A stretch of 64,000 nucleotides of DNA from SNAP01 sp049671745 (GTDB lineage: Bacteria > Bacteroidota > Bacteroidia > Bacteroidales > Marinifilaceae), in contig JBATVL010000013.1 of assembly GCA_049671745.1 (NCBI GenBank), forward strand, positions 1 to 64,000, written 5' to 3'. Every line of letters begins with the position of its first letter. Position 1 is the stretch's first letter. Below the pieces are notes generated by a model. That model was not told where the DNA came from, did no database searches, and worked only from the letters and a program-made list of their open reading frames with translations. Made by a program: the position numbers and the translations under genes. Shown one piece after another: positions 8,424 to 17,796 of the stretch.

Positions 8424-9602
8424 TTATTTTGTTATTAATTTCTCTAGCTCATTATAAAATTCAGGCTCTTCTCCAACGTGTCGAAGTATTATCTTTCCTT
8501 CTGGATTTATTAAGATTTTAGTTGGAAAAGCAGATACACCAAAAATCTTTACATAGTCATGTTTAGCTTTACCAACAAGCAATTGCGGCCAGTTAAAATT
8601 TCTACTTGATATTAAGTTCTTCCATGCTTTTGTATTTCTTGATTCTTTAGCAATTCCAACAATTTGGAATTTGTCTGCATGTTTATCTCTAAAAGCTTTC
8701 ATTGAAGGCATACCGTTTACACAAGCACCACACCATGTTCCCCAAAAATCAAGAAGTACATATTTACCTCTTAAAGATTTAAGATTAAACTCTTTTCCAT
8801 CATATGTATCAGATGTTATAATTTCTGGTACTGCCGTTCCAAGCTTTGTTCTATCTAGACTAGATCTTTCTTCCTTTAAGCCATTATATCTTTCCATTAA
8901 AGCAGTATAATAACGAGATGTTTTATATTTCGCTGAAATCATCTTGAAATATCTTGGTGCTTCATCTATAGATATTAAATCACCAATAATACTTCTAAAA
9001 GTACTCAATCCTGCAATAGAAGATATGTGCTTTTTTACAAATGCTAATTTTATTTTATTAGCTTCTTTATCTAAAGCTGTTTTTTTAGCATTAAACGCTA
9101 ACTTTTTGGCTTCACTTAATGATTTATCATTCATATCCCTCAATACATTCATTGATTTATTAAGAATAGGATGAAGCTTACTATTTAATTTACTTAAGGT
9201 TTCATTTTCGAAATCACCAGAAGGATATGCGTTAATAAAATCACTTGCTTTTCCTTTTACAGTAATACTTGAATTAGGAGATGCAATAAATCCTAATAAA
9301 GAAACATGTGACATAAAATATCCATTCTTAGCAGGACTTGAGTATTTCCTTACTGCATTATCATTAAAATTAAAATAAATTAGTGTTGGTTCAGAAACAT
9401 TTCCCTCGTAAGTAAAATGATCCTTTTGCATTTTGAATTTTACCCATTTCCCCTCAGGATATTTTTCATTTTCTAGTCTATATTCAATTTCGTTAGAATT
9501 TAATCCTTTGATATTTGCTTTTATCTTGTAATTCGGTTTTTGTGCACTTGCTGAGAATATCATTCCCAACATTACTAAGCAAGTTGTTATTATATTTTTC
9601 AT
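8424..9602 (-). CDS. TlpA-like thioredoxin with DUF4369-like N-terminal domain (copy 2)
   Basis: A 392-residue secreted protein with signal peptide ending near SASAQ (residue 20). The N-terminal half resembles the DUF4369 domain that often precedes TlpA domains in Bacteroidota. The thioredoxin-like domain occupies about residues 255-392 with WCGAC (Cys291 and Cys294) and the cis-proline loop FPTKILI. It probably reduces or isomerises disulfides in the periplasm. It is last in the sigma/FecR/SusC/SusD transcription order, 6 bp from its paralogue, and probably serves the substrate imported by that locus. Confidence 0.85.
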   Translation of the reverse strand: MKNIITTCLVMLGMIFSASAQKPNYKIKANIKGLNSNEIEYRLENEKYPEGKWVKFKMQKDHFTYEGNVSEPTLIYFNFNDNAVRKYSSPAKNGYFMSHVSLLGFIASPNSSITVKGKASDFINAYPSGDFENETLSKLNSKLHPILNKSMNVLRDMNDKSLSEAKKLAFNAKKTALDKEANKIKLAFVKKHISSIAGLSTFRSIIGDLISIDEAPRYFKMISAKYKTSRYYTALMERYNGLKEERSSLDRTKLGTAVPEIITSDTYDGKEFNLKSLRGKYVLLDFWGTWCGACVNGMPSMKAFRDKHADKFQIVGIAKESRNTKAWKNLISSRNFNWPQLLVGKAKHDYVKIFGVSAFPTKILINPEGKIILRHVGEEPEFYNELEKLITK

Positions 9603-9608
9603 TTTTTA

Positions 9609-10769
9609 TTATTTTATTAAGTTTTCTATTTCATTATAAAGAGATGGATCTTCACCTACATAGCGATATAATATTTTTCCCTCTGGGCTAATTAGTATTT
9701 TTGTTGGATATCCTTGAACATTAAATTGGTTCACAAAATTATTAGCCTTTTTGTCAGATTTAATATGTATCCAATTATATGTTTTAGTGAATTTAGATGA
9801 TTTCCATCTTTTAAAAGAATCTCCACAGTTTACTGCTACAACTCTTAGTTTATCTATGTGTTTATCTCTAAATTCTCTTAAAGATGGCATTCCTGAACAA
9901 CAAGCTCCACACCATGTTCCCCAAAAATCAAGAAGTACATACTTTCCTTTTAAATCTTTTATATCAAAAGGTTTTCCATCTAAAGTATTTGTAGTGCTAA
10001 GATTTATATGTTTGCCAACCTTGGTAGAATTATAACCATCAATTCTTGTTTTTAGATCTTTATAATAATCTAAGGAATGGTACTTTGAGCTAACTCTCTT
10101 AAGGTGTTTTTCAACAACTTCCATAGATATTTGAGAACGGATTAACATATCCTCTAATAACCATAGTCCTGCTATTGAAGAACTGTGCTTTTTCAAAAAT
10201 GATAATCTTATATTATTAGCTTGTTCATTTAAAGAAGACATCTGCTTTTTCAACTCTTCTACCTTAGAAGCAGATAGAGTTTTATCATTACTACACTTAA
10301 TTTCTATATTTACAGATTTATTAAGAATAGGATGCAACTTCTTTGTTAACTTACTAAGAGTGTTGTTCTCTAAATCTCCATAAGGATATGCATTTATATA
10401 ATCTAAAGCAGAACCCTTAACTTTTATTTCTTTACCAGGCATGGCTATAAATAAAAGTAATGTTGCATTAGTTGGAATAAATGAATTAGTTCCTACAGCC
10501 TTTTGAAGTTTATTGTTAGAAAAGTACATTTTTACAAGAGTGGGTTGAGGTACATTTCCTTCTATTGTAAACTTATCAGCATTTATTTTAAAATTGACTT
10601 TAGTATATCCATTTGATACACTTTTATCATTAAAGAAATAGCCACTAGATGTAGAATTTAGTCCTTTAATATCAACTGATAATTTAAACTTATCTGCCTT
10701 AGAAGTCTGTGCATTAACAGAAGTTAATGCACAAAAAACTAATAGAGTTATTATTTTAAATAATTTCAT
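9609..10769 (-). CDS. TlpA-like thioredoxin with DUF4369-like N-terminal domain (copy 1)
   Basis: A 386-residue paralogue of the next gene, with signal peptide to about residue 20 (SVNAQ), a DUF4369-like N-terminal region and a C-terminal thioredoxin fold. The active site is WCGACC (Cys287 and Cys290, plus an extra Cys291 not present in the other copy), and the cis-proline loop is YPTKILI. It lies 17 bp after susD in the same direction, so it is very likely co-transcribed. Substrate unknown; reduction of disulfide-bonded peptides or maturation of the transporter are both possible. Confidence 0.85.
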   Translation of the reverse strand: MKLFKIITLLVFCALTSVNAQTSKADKFKLSVDIKGLNSTSSGYFFNDKSVSNGYTKVNFKINADKFTIEGNVPQPTLVKMYFSNNKLQKAVGTNSFIPTNATLLLFIAMPGKEIKVKGSALDYINAYPYGDLENNTLSKLTKKLHPILNKSVNIEIKCSNDKTLSASKVEELKKQMSSLNEQANNIRLSFLKKHSSSIAGLWLLEDMLIRSQISMEVVEKHLKRVSSKYHSLDYYKDLKTRIDGYNSTKVGKHINLSTTNTLDGKPFDIKDLKGKYVLLDFWGTWCGACCSGMPSLREFRDKHIDKLRVVAVNCGDSFKRWKSSKFTKTYNWIHIKSDKKANNFVNQFNVQGYPTKILISPEGKILYRYVGEDPSLYNEIENLIK

Positions 10770-10786
10770 TTTTAAATTCTTTATTA

Positions 10787-12283
10787 TTAATACTTGTTTT
10801 GTTCCAACTGACCATAACTTAGTGAAATCTCCTTATCAATAAATGGTGCTGCATATCTAAGTTTACTTAAAGTATATTCCTTTACAGGTTGATTTCTTAA
10901 GATATCCTTTGTGTCATATGGATAAAAAGATCTTTTTAGAACAACATCATCAACAGCTGTTTCATTGTTGTTGAATCTTCTAATATCAAACCATCTAGCA
11001 GAGAAAGGACATTCTCTTCTTCTTTCTTGTAAGACCTTAATTAAAGCATCATCATTAGATGAAGCAGTTAAGTTTACATGACTACCAGATATCATTCTTT
11101 TTGCTCGTAGAGTATTTATTGCAGTCATTGCTTCACTACTTCGTCCCAATCTAGCATTACACTCTGCTTTAATAAGGTACATCTCTGCCACTGTAGGACC
11201 AGAAGGAAGGTTTTCTGTATTAAAAAAGAAGTATCCAGGTGCACTTACTTTAAATATACCTTTGTTATAAGAATAGTCTTCTACTATATGATATTTATAT
11301 CTTAAATCATTAGTCTTATCGTATAAATTCAATAATGATTTACTAGGAATAAACCACTCTGTGTTAGATACTAAAACTCTTAGATATAAAAATTCTTTCC
11401 ATTCAAATGTATCAACAGGATCCAATTGATTATAGAAAGACTGTGGTACCTTTATATTAAACTGTTTACCTTCATGCTTAATTATGATGTCTTTATCGTA
11501 TTTCATCTCTGTGTTATAATCAACAAGAGTATTCTTTACTGCAAGAACTTCATTCGCATATTTTAATCCATTAACATAATCACCTTTAAACATTAAGAAT
11601 CTAGCCATAAAAGCTTTAATAGCATATATGTTTCCTCTCCATATTTGCGTAATATCATTATTAGTGCTTTTAAGTGCTTCACTTAAATCCGATTCTATAA
11701 AATCATAGGTTTCCTTTAAAGTTTTTCTTTTAATATTTTGCTCATAATTTGTTTCTGTTTTATAAGATAAACCAAGTTCATTAAAGTTTTTTGTTGAATA
11801 AGGTAAACAATATGTATTTGCAAGAGACCAATTTGAATAAGCTCTTATAAAGTGTGCTTCTGCACGTAATTGTTCTTTATATTTAGTATCTCCTTCTACT
11901 TTATCAACATTAGCAAGAACGACATTGGCTATAAAAATCTTTTTATACTCATCTTCTAAATACTTATCTTCTCTTTTTGTTTTGATATTATCAACATCCC
12001 ATAAATACCACATTAAATCTTCATGTTTAAATTTACTAGGATATGCATCATATAGAGCAACTGGTATTTCGTAATCATCACTTCCGAATAAAACGGACTT
12101 ATTAAGTTGACCGAAAAAAGGGTAATATGAAGAGAGTAATGCACCAAGTTGTTTAGCAGTTTTTATTTCAACATTACTACTTTTTGAAGGCATTTCATCT
12201 AAATATTTATCACAAGATGACAGTATTATCACAGGTAGTATAAAAACCAGTAATAGATATGCTTTATGTATTATATTTTTCAT
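10787..12283 (-). CDS. SusD/RagB-family outer-membrane lipoprotein
   Basis: A 498-residue lipoprotein with lipobox ILSSCDKYLDE (Cys near 24), a typical start for SusD proteins. The body has the alpha-helical TPR-like scaffold (EQLRAEAHFIRAYSNWSLAN) and the late motif ECPFSARWFDIRRF, both standard for the family. It forms the lid over the SusC barrel and captures substrate at the cell surface. It sits 10 bp after susC in the same direction. The linked TlpA proteins suggest a peptide or other non-glycan substrate, but no glycoside hydrolase or peptidase is adjacent to define it. Confidence 0.93.
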   Translation of the reverse strand: MKNIIHKAYLLLVFILPVIILSSCDKYLDEMPSKSSNVEIKTAKQLGALLSSYYPFFGQLNKSVLFGSDDYEIPVALYDAYPSKFKHEDLMWYLWDVDNIKTKREDKYLEDEYKKIFIANVVLANVDKVEGDTKYKEQLRAEAHFIRAYSNWSLANTYCLPYSTKNFNELGLSYKTETNYEQNIKRKTLKETYDFIESDLSEALKSTNNDITQIWRGNIYAIKAFMARFLMFKGDYVNGLKYANEVLAVKNTLVDYNTEMKYDKDIIIKHEGKQFNIKVPQSFYNQLDPVDTFEWKEFLYLRVLVSNTEWFIPSKSLLNLYDKTNDLRYKYHIVEDYSYNKGIFKVSAPGYFFFNTENLPSGPTVAEMYLIKAECNARLGRSSEAMTAINTLRAKRMISGSHVNLTASSNDDALIKVLQERRRECPFSARWFDIRRFNNNETAVDDVVLKRSFYPYDTKDILRNQPVKEYTLSKLRYAAPFIDKEISLSYGQLEQNKY

Positions 12284-12293
12284 ATTTATTTAT

Positions 12294-15200
12294 TTAAAAA
12301 TCTAATTTAACTCCAAATAATAAAGAAGTGCTTGGCTTTATTGTACCTACTGGATACTCTGGATCCATAGAATAATTATTAAAGGCATAAACACCTAAAT
12401 TATTAGCTTGTATATATATTTTTGCTCTACTCATCTTTAGTTTAGATATAATAGAAGAAGGAATATTGTATGATAAGCTAACTTCTCTAAATCTTATATG
12501 CGAAGCAGAATGCCAATTATAGTCTAGATCGGAAGTGTATTTACTCCAATTAACATAGTTCTGGTAATCTTTATTGACGGGTAATTGTGGAATATCTTTA
12601 TTACCAGAAAATAAATCAGCTATGTGATTATTAGGCTTCAACTTACTATGAGACCATACAACAGGATAATTAAAACCTGAAGTTTTAAACACATGCCCAA
12701 ACTTTCCAGTTATTATAAATGATAAATTAAAATCATATATTTTAAATGAATTTGTCAAACCTAAATTATGAGGAGCTGTAGTGACTCCTACTTCTTTACA
12801 AAACTCTCTTCCATCAACATTATTAGGAATTCTTTCTGAAAAAGCAAACTTTCGTCCGTTCTCTCCTATTACATATGGTTCATCTCCTTGCATTCCCGCA
12901 TATTTATAAGTCCAAGCAGTACTAGCATTTTTACCTTTTACATATGCGTTGTGAATAATATCATTTACACTATAATTAGAAACAAATAATTCAAGTATTT
13001 CATTATAGTTATATGAATATGTTAGATTTCCATTCCAAACAATATCGTTATTTAATATTTTAATAGAACTTCCTAATTGAATATCTATACCACTATTTAA
13101 TATTTCAGCATTATTAAACATTTGAGAAGAAGTACCATTTATAGATGCTAAATTAACTCTTGCCATAATATCAACACCGTGCTTTCTATAGTAGTCAAAT
13201 GAACCATATAATTTACCACCAAATAGTGAATAGTTTACACCTATATTAAGGGTTCCTGTCTTTTCCCATCTAAGCAGTGGATTTCCATAAGAAGTAATAA
13301 AAGCCATATCTTGATTAGTATAGATATAAGGTTTATTCTCTAAAGAAATAAGAGGTTTAAATGAAGTGGATTTATCAATATTTCCATTATACCCATAAGT
13401 TGCTCTTAAAGTTAATGCATCAATAAAATCTGCATCTTTTAAGAAATCTTCTTTGCTAATTCTCCAACTAAAGCCAGTTGACCAGAATGGAGAATATCTA
13501 AATGAAGGATCGTCAGTTATTAGGTTTGAAGCATCTGTTCTTATTGATGCAGAGATAGAATATTTATCCTTTAAAGTATAAGCTACATTTCCATAAAGAG
13601 AGAAAAATTTATCAATATATGAAGAATAACTATTTGATACACCTATATAGGTATTTTGACCATGCCAGTCTCTAATAGCATGAACACCTGAACCTCCTAT
13701 TCCATTTCTAAAATTTCCAGTACTTAAGGTTTTATCATTATATCCATAAGAAGGAGCATAATAAATTTGTTTTAAGCCTCTTTCACGAACCTCTACACCT
13801 GCAATGCAGTTTATTTGATGACCTTCAGCAAGGACTTTATAAAAGTTTAATTGATTTCTAAAACTATAACTAGAGGTTCCATTTAAACTTTCTCTTAGAA
13901 TACCTCCCTTAGGTAAATGAGTTCTGATGACTTCCTGCGTTGAAGGATCCCACTCAGTTTTGCTATTTACCATATTTCTAACATAGTATGAATCTTCTTT
14001 ATATAATGCTCTTTTCTTTGCAGAAAACAGCTCATACTGTAGATTCGTGTTTAGACTCAATCCATCAAATATTTTTATCTCAAGTCCTGCCTGAATTCTT
14101 GTATTTAAATTATTTCTAGTAATATCTTTATTACGCATTTCCCTTAAAGGATTATAAGACCAATCAGAGTAAGGAAATTTATTCATTGGCATGTCCTTAT
14201 ATATTGGTAAAAAATGTTTATTAACAACAGAAGTATAATTTCCTTTATTATCAACAAGCTTCTCATATGGAGACATATTTCTAATACCTCTCATGTTATC
14301 TCCATTTTCATTCGATTTCCTTAACTGTAGCATTGTGCTTACAGATAAATTAATCCATTTATTAATCTTAAATTTAAATCTTGAGTCTAATTGATACTTT
14401 TTATTATCAGTGCCTACGTAATTAGATTTATTATTATCCAACATTAATGAGACAAAAGATTGAACTCTTTCTGAAGCTCCTGATATACTTACATTATATT
14501 GCTGATAAACAGGGTTTTGTAACAAATACTTATAAACATCATCTTTATAGTCTATTTTACTTAAATCAGAAAATATTTGATCTCTTTGCTGGTCTGTAAT
14601 TATTCCATGTTCATGATTATATAGAGCAAGCAATCCACGTGTATAACTCTTAGAGTACTTGTATGTTCCTATAGGTTTAATAGCTCCCCAATTATTGTAT
14701 GCCATCTTTTCGTACTTTAACTGGTCTCTACTTGATGCAACAGGGTTAGCATACCCTAGGTCAATACGATCAGTTATCTTAGTGAAGGCATTTATTGATA
14801 CCTTTAAAGGCGATCCTTTTTGTGCAGATTTTGTAGTAACAACTATCACACCATTAGCAGAACGTGCACCCCATATAGAAGCAGCACCAGCATCTTTTAA
14901 AACAGTAACACTTTCAACATTATTAGGATTGATTGATTCAAAGTCACCTTCTATAGGAAAACCATCAACAACTATTAATGGTTTTGCATTAGCATTTAAA
15001 CTTGTTTTTCCTCTAATCTCAAATTTTAAATTACTATTATTATCTACTGTTGTTTGCAAACCAGAAACTACTCCAATTAAACGAGAACTTAAACTCTGAG
15101 AAGGTTTATCAAGTTGCTCTGACTTAACAAGATTAAATGAACCTGTAGCACGTTCTTTTGATATAGTTTGAAAACCTGTAACAACAACATCTTCTAGCTC

Positions 15201-15812
15201 TTTTGAATCATCTTCCAAAATAATTTTATAATTACCCTTATTAGTTATTTTTACTATCTGACTAATCATTCCAATGAAAGAAATCTCAATAAATTTATCT
15301 TTACCGTCAATTATATATAAAATAAAATGTCCATTAATATCTGAAGACACCCCCATATTAGAACCCTTTATAACTATAGAAACACCTGGCAGTGATGCAC
15401 CTGAACTATCGACAATATCACCAGAAATCTTTCTCTCTTTTTGCTGCTGTATCAACTCTTTAATAATAATGACTCTATCATCAATAGTATAAGCAAGCTT
15501 TGTATTCTTAAAACATTCATCAAGAATATTCTTTACTGTAGAATTCTTAATATTAATAGTAATATTCTTTATCTTTTCAACATCATCTAAATTATAAATA
15601 AAGGAATACTCAGAGGTATTACTTATCTCATCAAAGATTTTAATAATAGAAGCATTCTCAACAGATAAATCTAATTTAGTGTTTTGAGAATAAACATTAG
15701 CAGATAAATTAAGTGTGAAAAACAAAAGAAAGACACACATCAACTTCATCGTTAGATACATTTTACTCAGCCGTATATGCACACGACTAATAAATTGACA
15801 TTTTTTTTTCAT
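12294..15812 (-). CDS. SusC/RagA-family TonB-dependent transporter with STN domain
   Basis: A 1172-residue outer-membrane transporter. In order: signal peptide (to about 43), an STN signalling domain (about 60-115, SIIKIFDEISNTSEYSFIY), a carboxypeptidase-regulatory-like domain (about 130-205), the plug (about 215-330, with VDGFPIEGDFESINPNNVES and GAASIWGARSANGVIVV) and a beta barrel ending in LLFGVKLDF. The STN domain marks a transducer that signals through FecR to an ECF sigma factor, and both genes lie directly upstream. A terminator after fecR separates it from them, so it probably has its own promoter. Confidence 0.95.
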   Translation of the reverse strand: MKKKCQFISRVHIRLSKMYLTMKLMCVFLLFFTLNLSANVYSQNTKLDLSVENASIIKIFDEISNTSEYSFIYNLDDVEKIKNITINIKNSTVKNILDECFKNTKLAYTIDDRVIIIKELIQQQKERKISGDIVDSSGASLPGVSIVIKGSNMGVSSDINGHFILYIIDGKDKFIEISFIGMISQIVKITNKGNYKIILEDDSKELEDVVVTGFQTISKERATGSFNLVKSEQLDKPSQSLSSRLIGVVSGLQTTVDNNSNLKFEIRGKTSLNANAKPLIVVDGFPIEGDFESINPNNVESVTVLKDAGAASIWGARSANGVIVVTTKSAQKGSPLKVSINAFTKITDRIDLGYANPVASSRDQLKYEKMAYNNWGAIKPIGTYKYSKSYTRGLLALYNHEHGIITDQQRDQIFSDLSKIDYKDDVYKYLLQNPVYQQYNVSISGASERVQSFVSLMLDNNKSNYVGTDNKKYQLDSRFKFKINKWINLSVSTMLQLRKSNENGDNMRGIRNMSPYEKLVDNKGNYTSVVNKHFLPIYKDMPMNKFPYSDWSYNPLREMRNKDITRNNLNTRIQAGLEIKIFDGLSLNTNLQYELFSAKKRALYKEDSYYVRNMVNSKTEWDPSTQEVIRTHLPKGGILRESLNGTSSYSFRNQLNFYKVLAEGHQINCIAGVEVRERGLKQIYYAPSYGYNDKTLSTGNFRNGIGGSGVHAIRDWHGQNTYIGVSNSYSSYIDKFFSLYGNVAYTLKDKYSISASIRTDASNLITDDPSFRYSPFWSTGFSWRISKEDFLKDADFIDALTLRATYGYNGNIDKSTSFKPLISLENKPYIYTNQDMAFITSYGNPLLRWEKTGTLNIGVNYSLFGGKLYGSFDYYRKHGVDIMARVNLASINGTSSQMFNNAEILNSGIDIQLGSSIKILNNDIVWNGNLTYSYNYNEILELFVSNYSVNDIIHNAYVKGKNASTAWTYKYAGMQGDEPYVIGENGRKFAFSERIPNNVDGREFCKEVGVTTAPHNLGLTNSFKIYDFNLSFIITGKFGHVFKTSGFNYPVVWSHSKLKPNNHIADLFSGNKDIPQLPVNKDYQNYVNWSKYTSDLDYNWHSASHIRFREVSLSYNIPSSIISKLKMSRAKIYIQANNLGVYAFNNYSMDPEYPVGTIKPSTSLLFGVKLDF

Positions 15813-15864
15813 AAGTTTGTAATTATAGTTTTACATTCATCCTCAGCAAAGGATGTTTATTAAC

Positions 15865-15900
15865 ACAAAAAAGCAGATAAGGTGGCCACCCTATCTGCTT
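15865..15900 (-). terminator. Terminator overlapping the fecR stop codon
   Basis: A 15-bp stem, 15871-15885 with 15886-15900 (one mismatch, centred on GGTGGCCACC), is followed leftward by TTTTTTG. The fecR stop codon (15891-15893) lies inside the stem. It insulates sigma-fecR from susCD. Confidence 0.85.
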
Positions 15901-17084
15901 TGCTTATATACTTTAATAATTTTATCTTTTATTTCAAATCTTACTTTTTCTGTTTTTTCTATCATTTTAATTATTCTAGACATATTCTCATATCTCTTCA
16001 CTTCCATAGTAAATTTAGAATTTTTTAAAGATTCATCTGAATATACTATCTTTACTCCATACCATCTAGACATCTTTTTAAGAATAATAGATAGATCTTC
16101 ATTTTCAAAATAGAATTTCCCGTCCTTCCAAGACGTATATCTCTTAATATTTACTGATTGAGAATACATCTCTGTCTTTAACTTGTTATAAACAATTTGT
16201 TGATTTGGTTTTATTTTTAAAGAGGAATTTTTACTTCTCATTAATATACTACCTTCTACTAAAGTTGCCTTTATATCTCTAGAATTCTTTCTTGCTTCTA
16301 TATTAAAAGAGGTTCCAAGTACTTTTACTGATACATCGTTAATATGAATAATAAACGGCTTATCTTTATTCTTTGCCACATCAAAATATGCTTCTCCCTC
16401 TAAATATACATCTCTTTTATCTCCTGCAAATGTTTCAGGAAATTTAAATTCTGTTTCTGAGTTAAGCCATACTTTAGTTCCATCAGCAAGTATAATAGAA
16501 TATTCTCCTTTTTGTGGAATCTTTAATATGTTGTATTCAATATGTGAATAAAGTATTGCATTCTTTTTTTTAAGAGATGGTCTACAAATAATAGTATTAT
16601 TAACTTTTTTTATACTCCCTGATTTATTACTAATAACTAAATCAGTAGCGTTATTTTTAAGAATTATTTTTTCACCATTAGCTAGATAAAGAACTCCTTG
16701 ATTTACTCCAGGAAGAATCTCTTTATTCTGTACAATTTTACTTTTTTGTTTGTGATCAAGATTACCATTAAAACTAATTACTGCTATTAATAAAGGAATA
16801 AATATAGCAGCAGCATATTTTAAAATAGTAAATTTAACTCCTTTATTAAAGACATATTTCTCCTTTTTAAATTCTTCCCATTCTTTATTCATATCCATAG
16901 AATAGAAATCAGGAGCTTTTCCAGATTCTTGTATGCTTCTACAAATATCAAGATACTCTTTTTTGTTTTTAGAGGATGCATTAATCCACTCATCCAACTC
17001 AATAATTTCAGCTGCTGATATAGTTGAAATTAATTTGTGAGCAATTAAGTCTGCTATTCTTATTCTTTCTTGAATTTCCTTCAT
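15891..17084 (-). CDS. FecR-family anti-sigma/sigma regulator
   Basis: A 397-residue inner-membrane protein with an N-terminal cytoplasmic region that would bind the ECF sigma factor, one membrane helix (about residues 84-103, FTILKYAAAIFIPLLIAVIS), a periplasmic FecR domain (about 185-285, GEYSIILADGTKVWLNSETE, GEAYFDVAKNKDKPF) and a C-terminal domain of DUF4974 type. It receives the signal from the STN domain of the SusC partner. The ATG at 17084 is preferred to the TTG at 17102, which would lie inside a hairpin. It follows the sigma gene by 57 bp. Confidence 0.92.
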   Translation of the reverse strand: MKEIQERIRIADLIAHKLISTISAAEIIELDEWINASSKNKKEYLDICRSIQESGKAPDFYSMDMNKEWEEFKKEKYVFNKGVKFTILKYAAAIFIPLLIAVISFNGNLDHKQKSKIVQNKEILPGVNQGVLYLANGEKIILKNNATDLVISNKSGSIKKVNNTIICRPSLKKKNAILYSHIEYNILKIPQKGEYSIILADGTKVWLNSETEFKFPETFAGDKRDVYLEGEAYFDVAKNKDKPFIIHINDVSVKVLGTSFNIEARKNSRDIKATLVEGSILMRSKNSSLKIKPNQQIVYNKLKTEMYSQSVNIKRYTSWKDGKFYFENEDLSIILKKMSRWYGVKIVYSDESLKNSKFTMEVKRYENMSRIIKMIEKTEKVRFEIKDKIIKVYKQSR

Positions 17085-17109
17085 CTTAGTATTATTGTAC
17101 AATACTAAG
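17085..17109 (-). promoter_or_regulatory. Hairpin abutting the fecR start codon
   Basis: A perfect 9-bp inverted repeat CTTAGTATT (17085-17093) / AATACTAAG (17101-17109) with a 7-nt loop ends one base before the fecR ATG. It occupies the place of a ribosome-binding site, and could limit translation of fecR relative to the sigma factor. Confidence 0.5.
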
Positions 17110-17141
17110 ACGAGCTAATAATAAAAGTGGGTGAGTTAATA

Positions 17142-17693
17142 TTAAATTTTTTTAAAGATTCTTATTATAAATATAATCGAAATCAAATATTCAGCAACTA
17201 ATTCACTCCTAAGTTTTGAGTATGCTGATTTCTTAAGAGTCTTTACTGTATTAATAGAAATTTTAAGATGTTCAGCAATTAGACCATTATTTAAACCATT
17301 TAAACTAAGTTCTATAATATTCTTAGATTGTTCAGGTAAACCACTTACAGCTTTTCTAACCAGTCTAGTTGTTTCAAGTTTAGTGAGTTCATGTAGAAAA
17401 TGTTCCTTATTAGATATATCAGTGTTATTTTGTTCATAATTAGTAACCACCTTCTTATGCTTAAGATAATCAAAAGATAGATTTTTTGCAGTAACGTATA
17501 AAAAAGATTTATAAGCATCAAGATCTCTTAAATTTTCCCAATTAGAGTGAAACTTAAAAAACACTTCTTGAGCAATATCTTTAGAATCTTCAGTATTCTT
17601 AATATAGGAATAAATGAATGAACATATAGTAGGGAACATTTTAACAAAACATTCCCTAAATAAAACCTCCTTATCTTGCTTTTTTAAATGCAT
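17142..17693 (-). CDS. ECF sigma factor (FecI/SusCD-associated type)
   Basis: A 183-residue sigma-70 family ECF factor. Region 2 is about residues 20-90 (DSKDIAQEVFFKFHSNW, then LDAYKSFLYVTAKNLSFDYL) and region 4 about 110-170 (GLPEQSKNIIELSLNGLNNG, IAEHLKISINTVKTLKKSAY). It would direct transcription of the susCD-tlpA genes once released or activated by FecR. It is the first gene of the locus and has its own housekeeping-type promoter (17724-17731). Confidence 0.93.
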   Translation of the reverse strand: MHLKKQDKEVLFRECFVKMFPTICSFIYSYIKNTEDSKDIAQEVFFKFHSNWENLRDLDAYKSFLYVTAKNLSFDYLKHKKVVTNYEQNNTDISNKEHFLHELTKLETTRLVRKAVSGLPEQSKNIIELSLNGLNNGLIAEHLKISINTVKTLKKSAYSKLRSELVAEYLISIIFIIRIFKKI

Positions 17694-17723
17694 TCTTATA
17701 TTTTATTTTTAAAATAGAACACA

Positions 17724-17731
17724 CAAAAATA
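17724..17731 (-). promoter_or_regulatory. -7 element of the ECF sigma gene
   Basis: TATTTTTG on the minus strand matches TAnnTTTG, about 30 bp before the ATG at 17693. Confidence 0.6.
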
Positions 17732-17796
17732 AAATTTATAAGGAATAATTCAACTGATTTAACTTTTTTTATGTATAAAACCTAACCAATAACACT

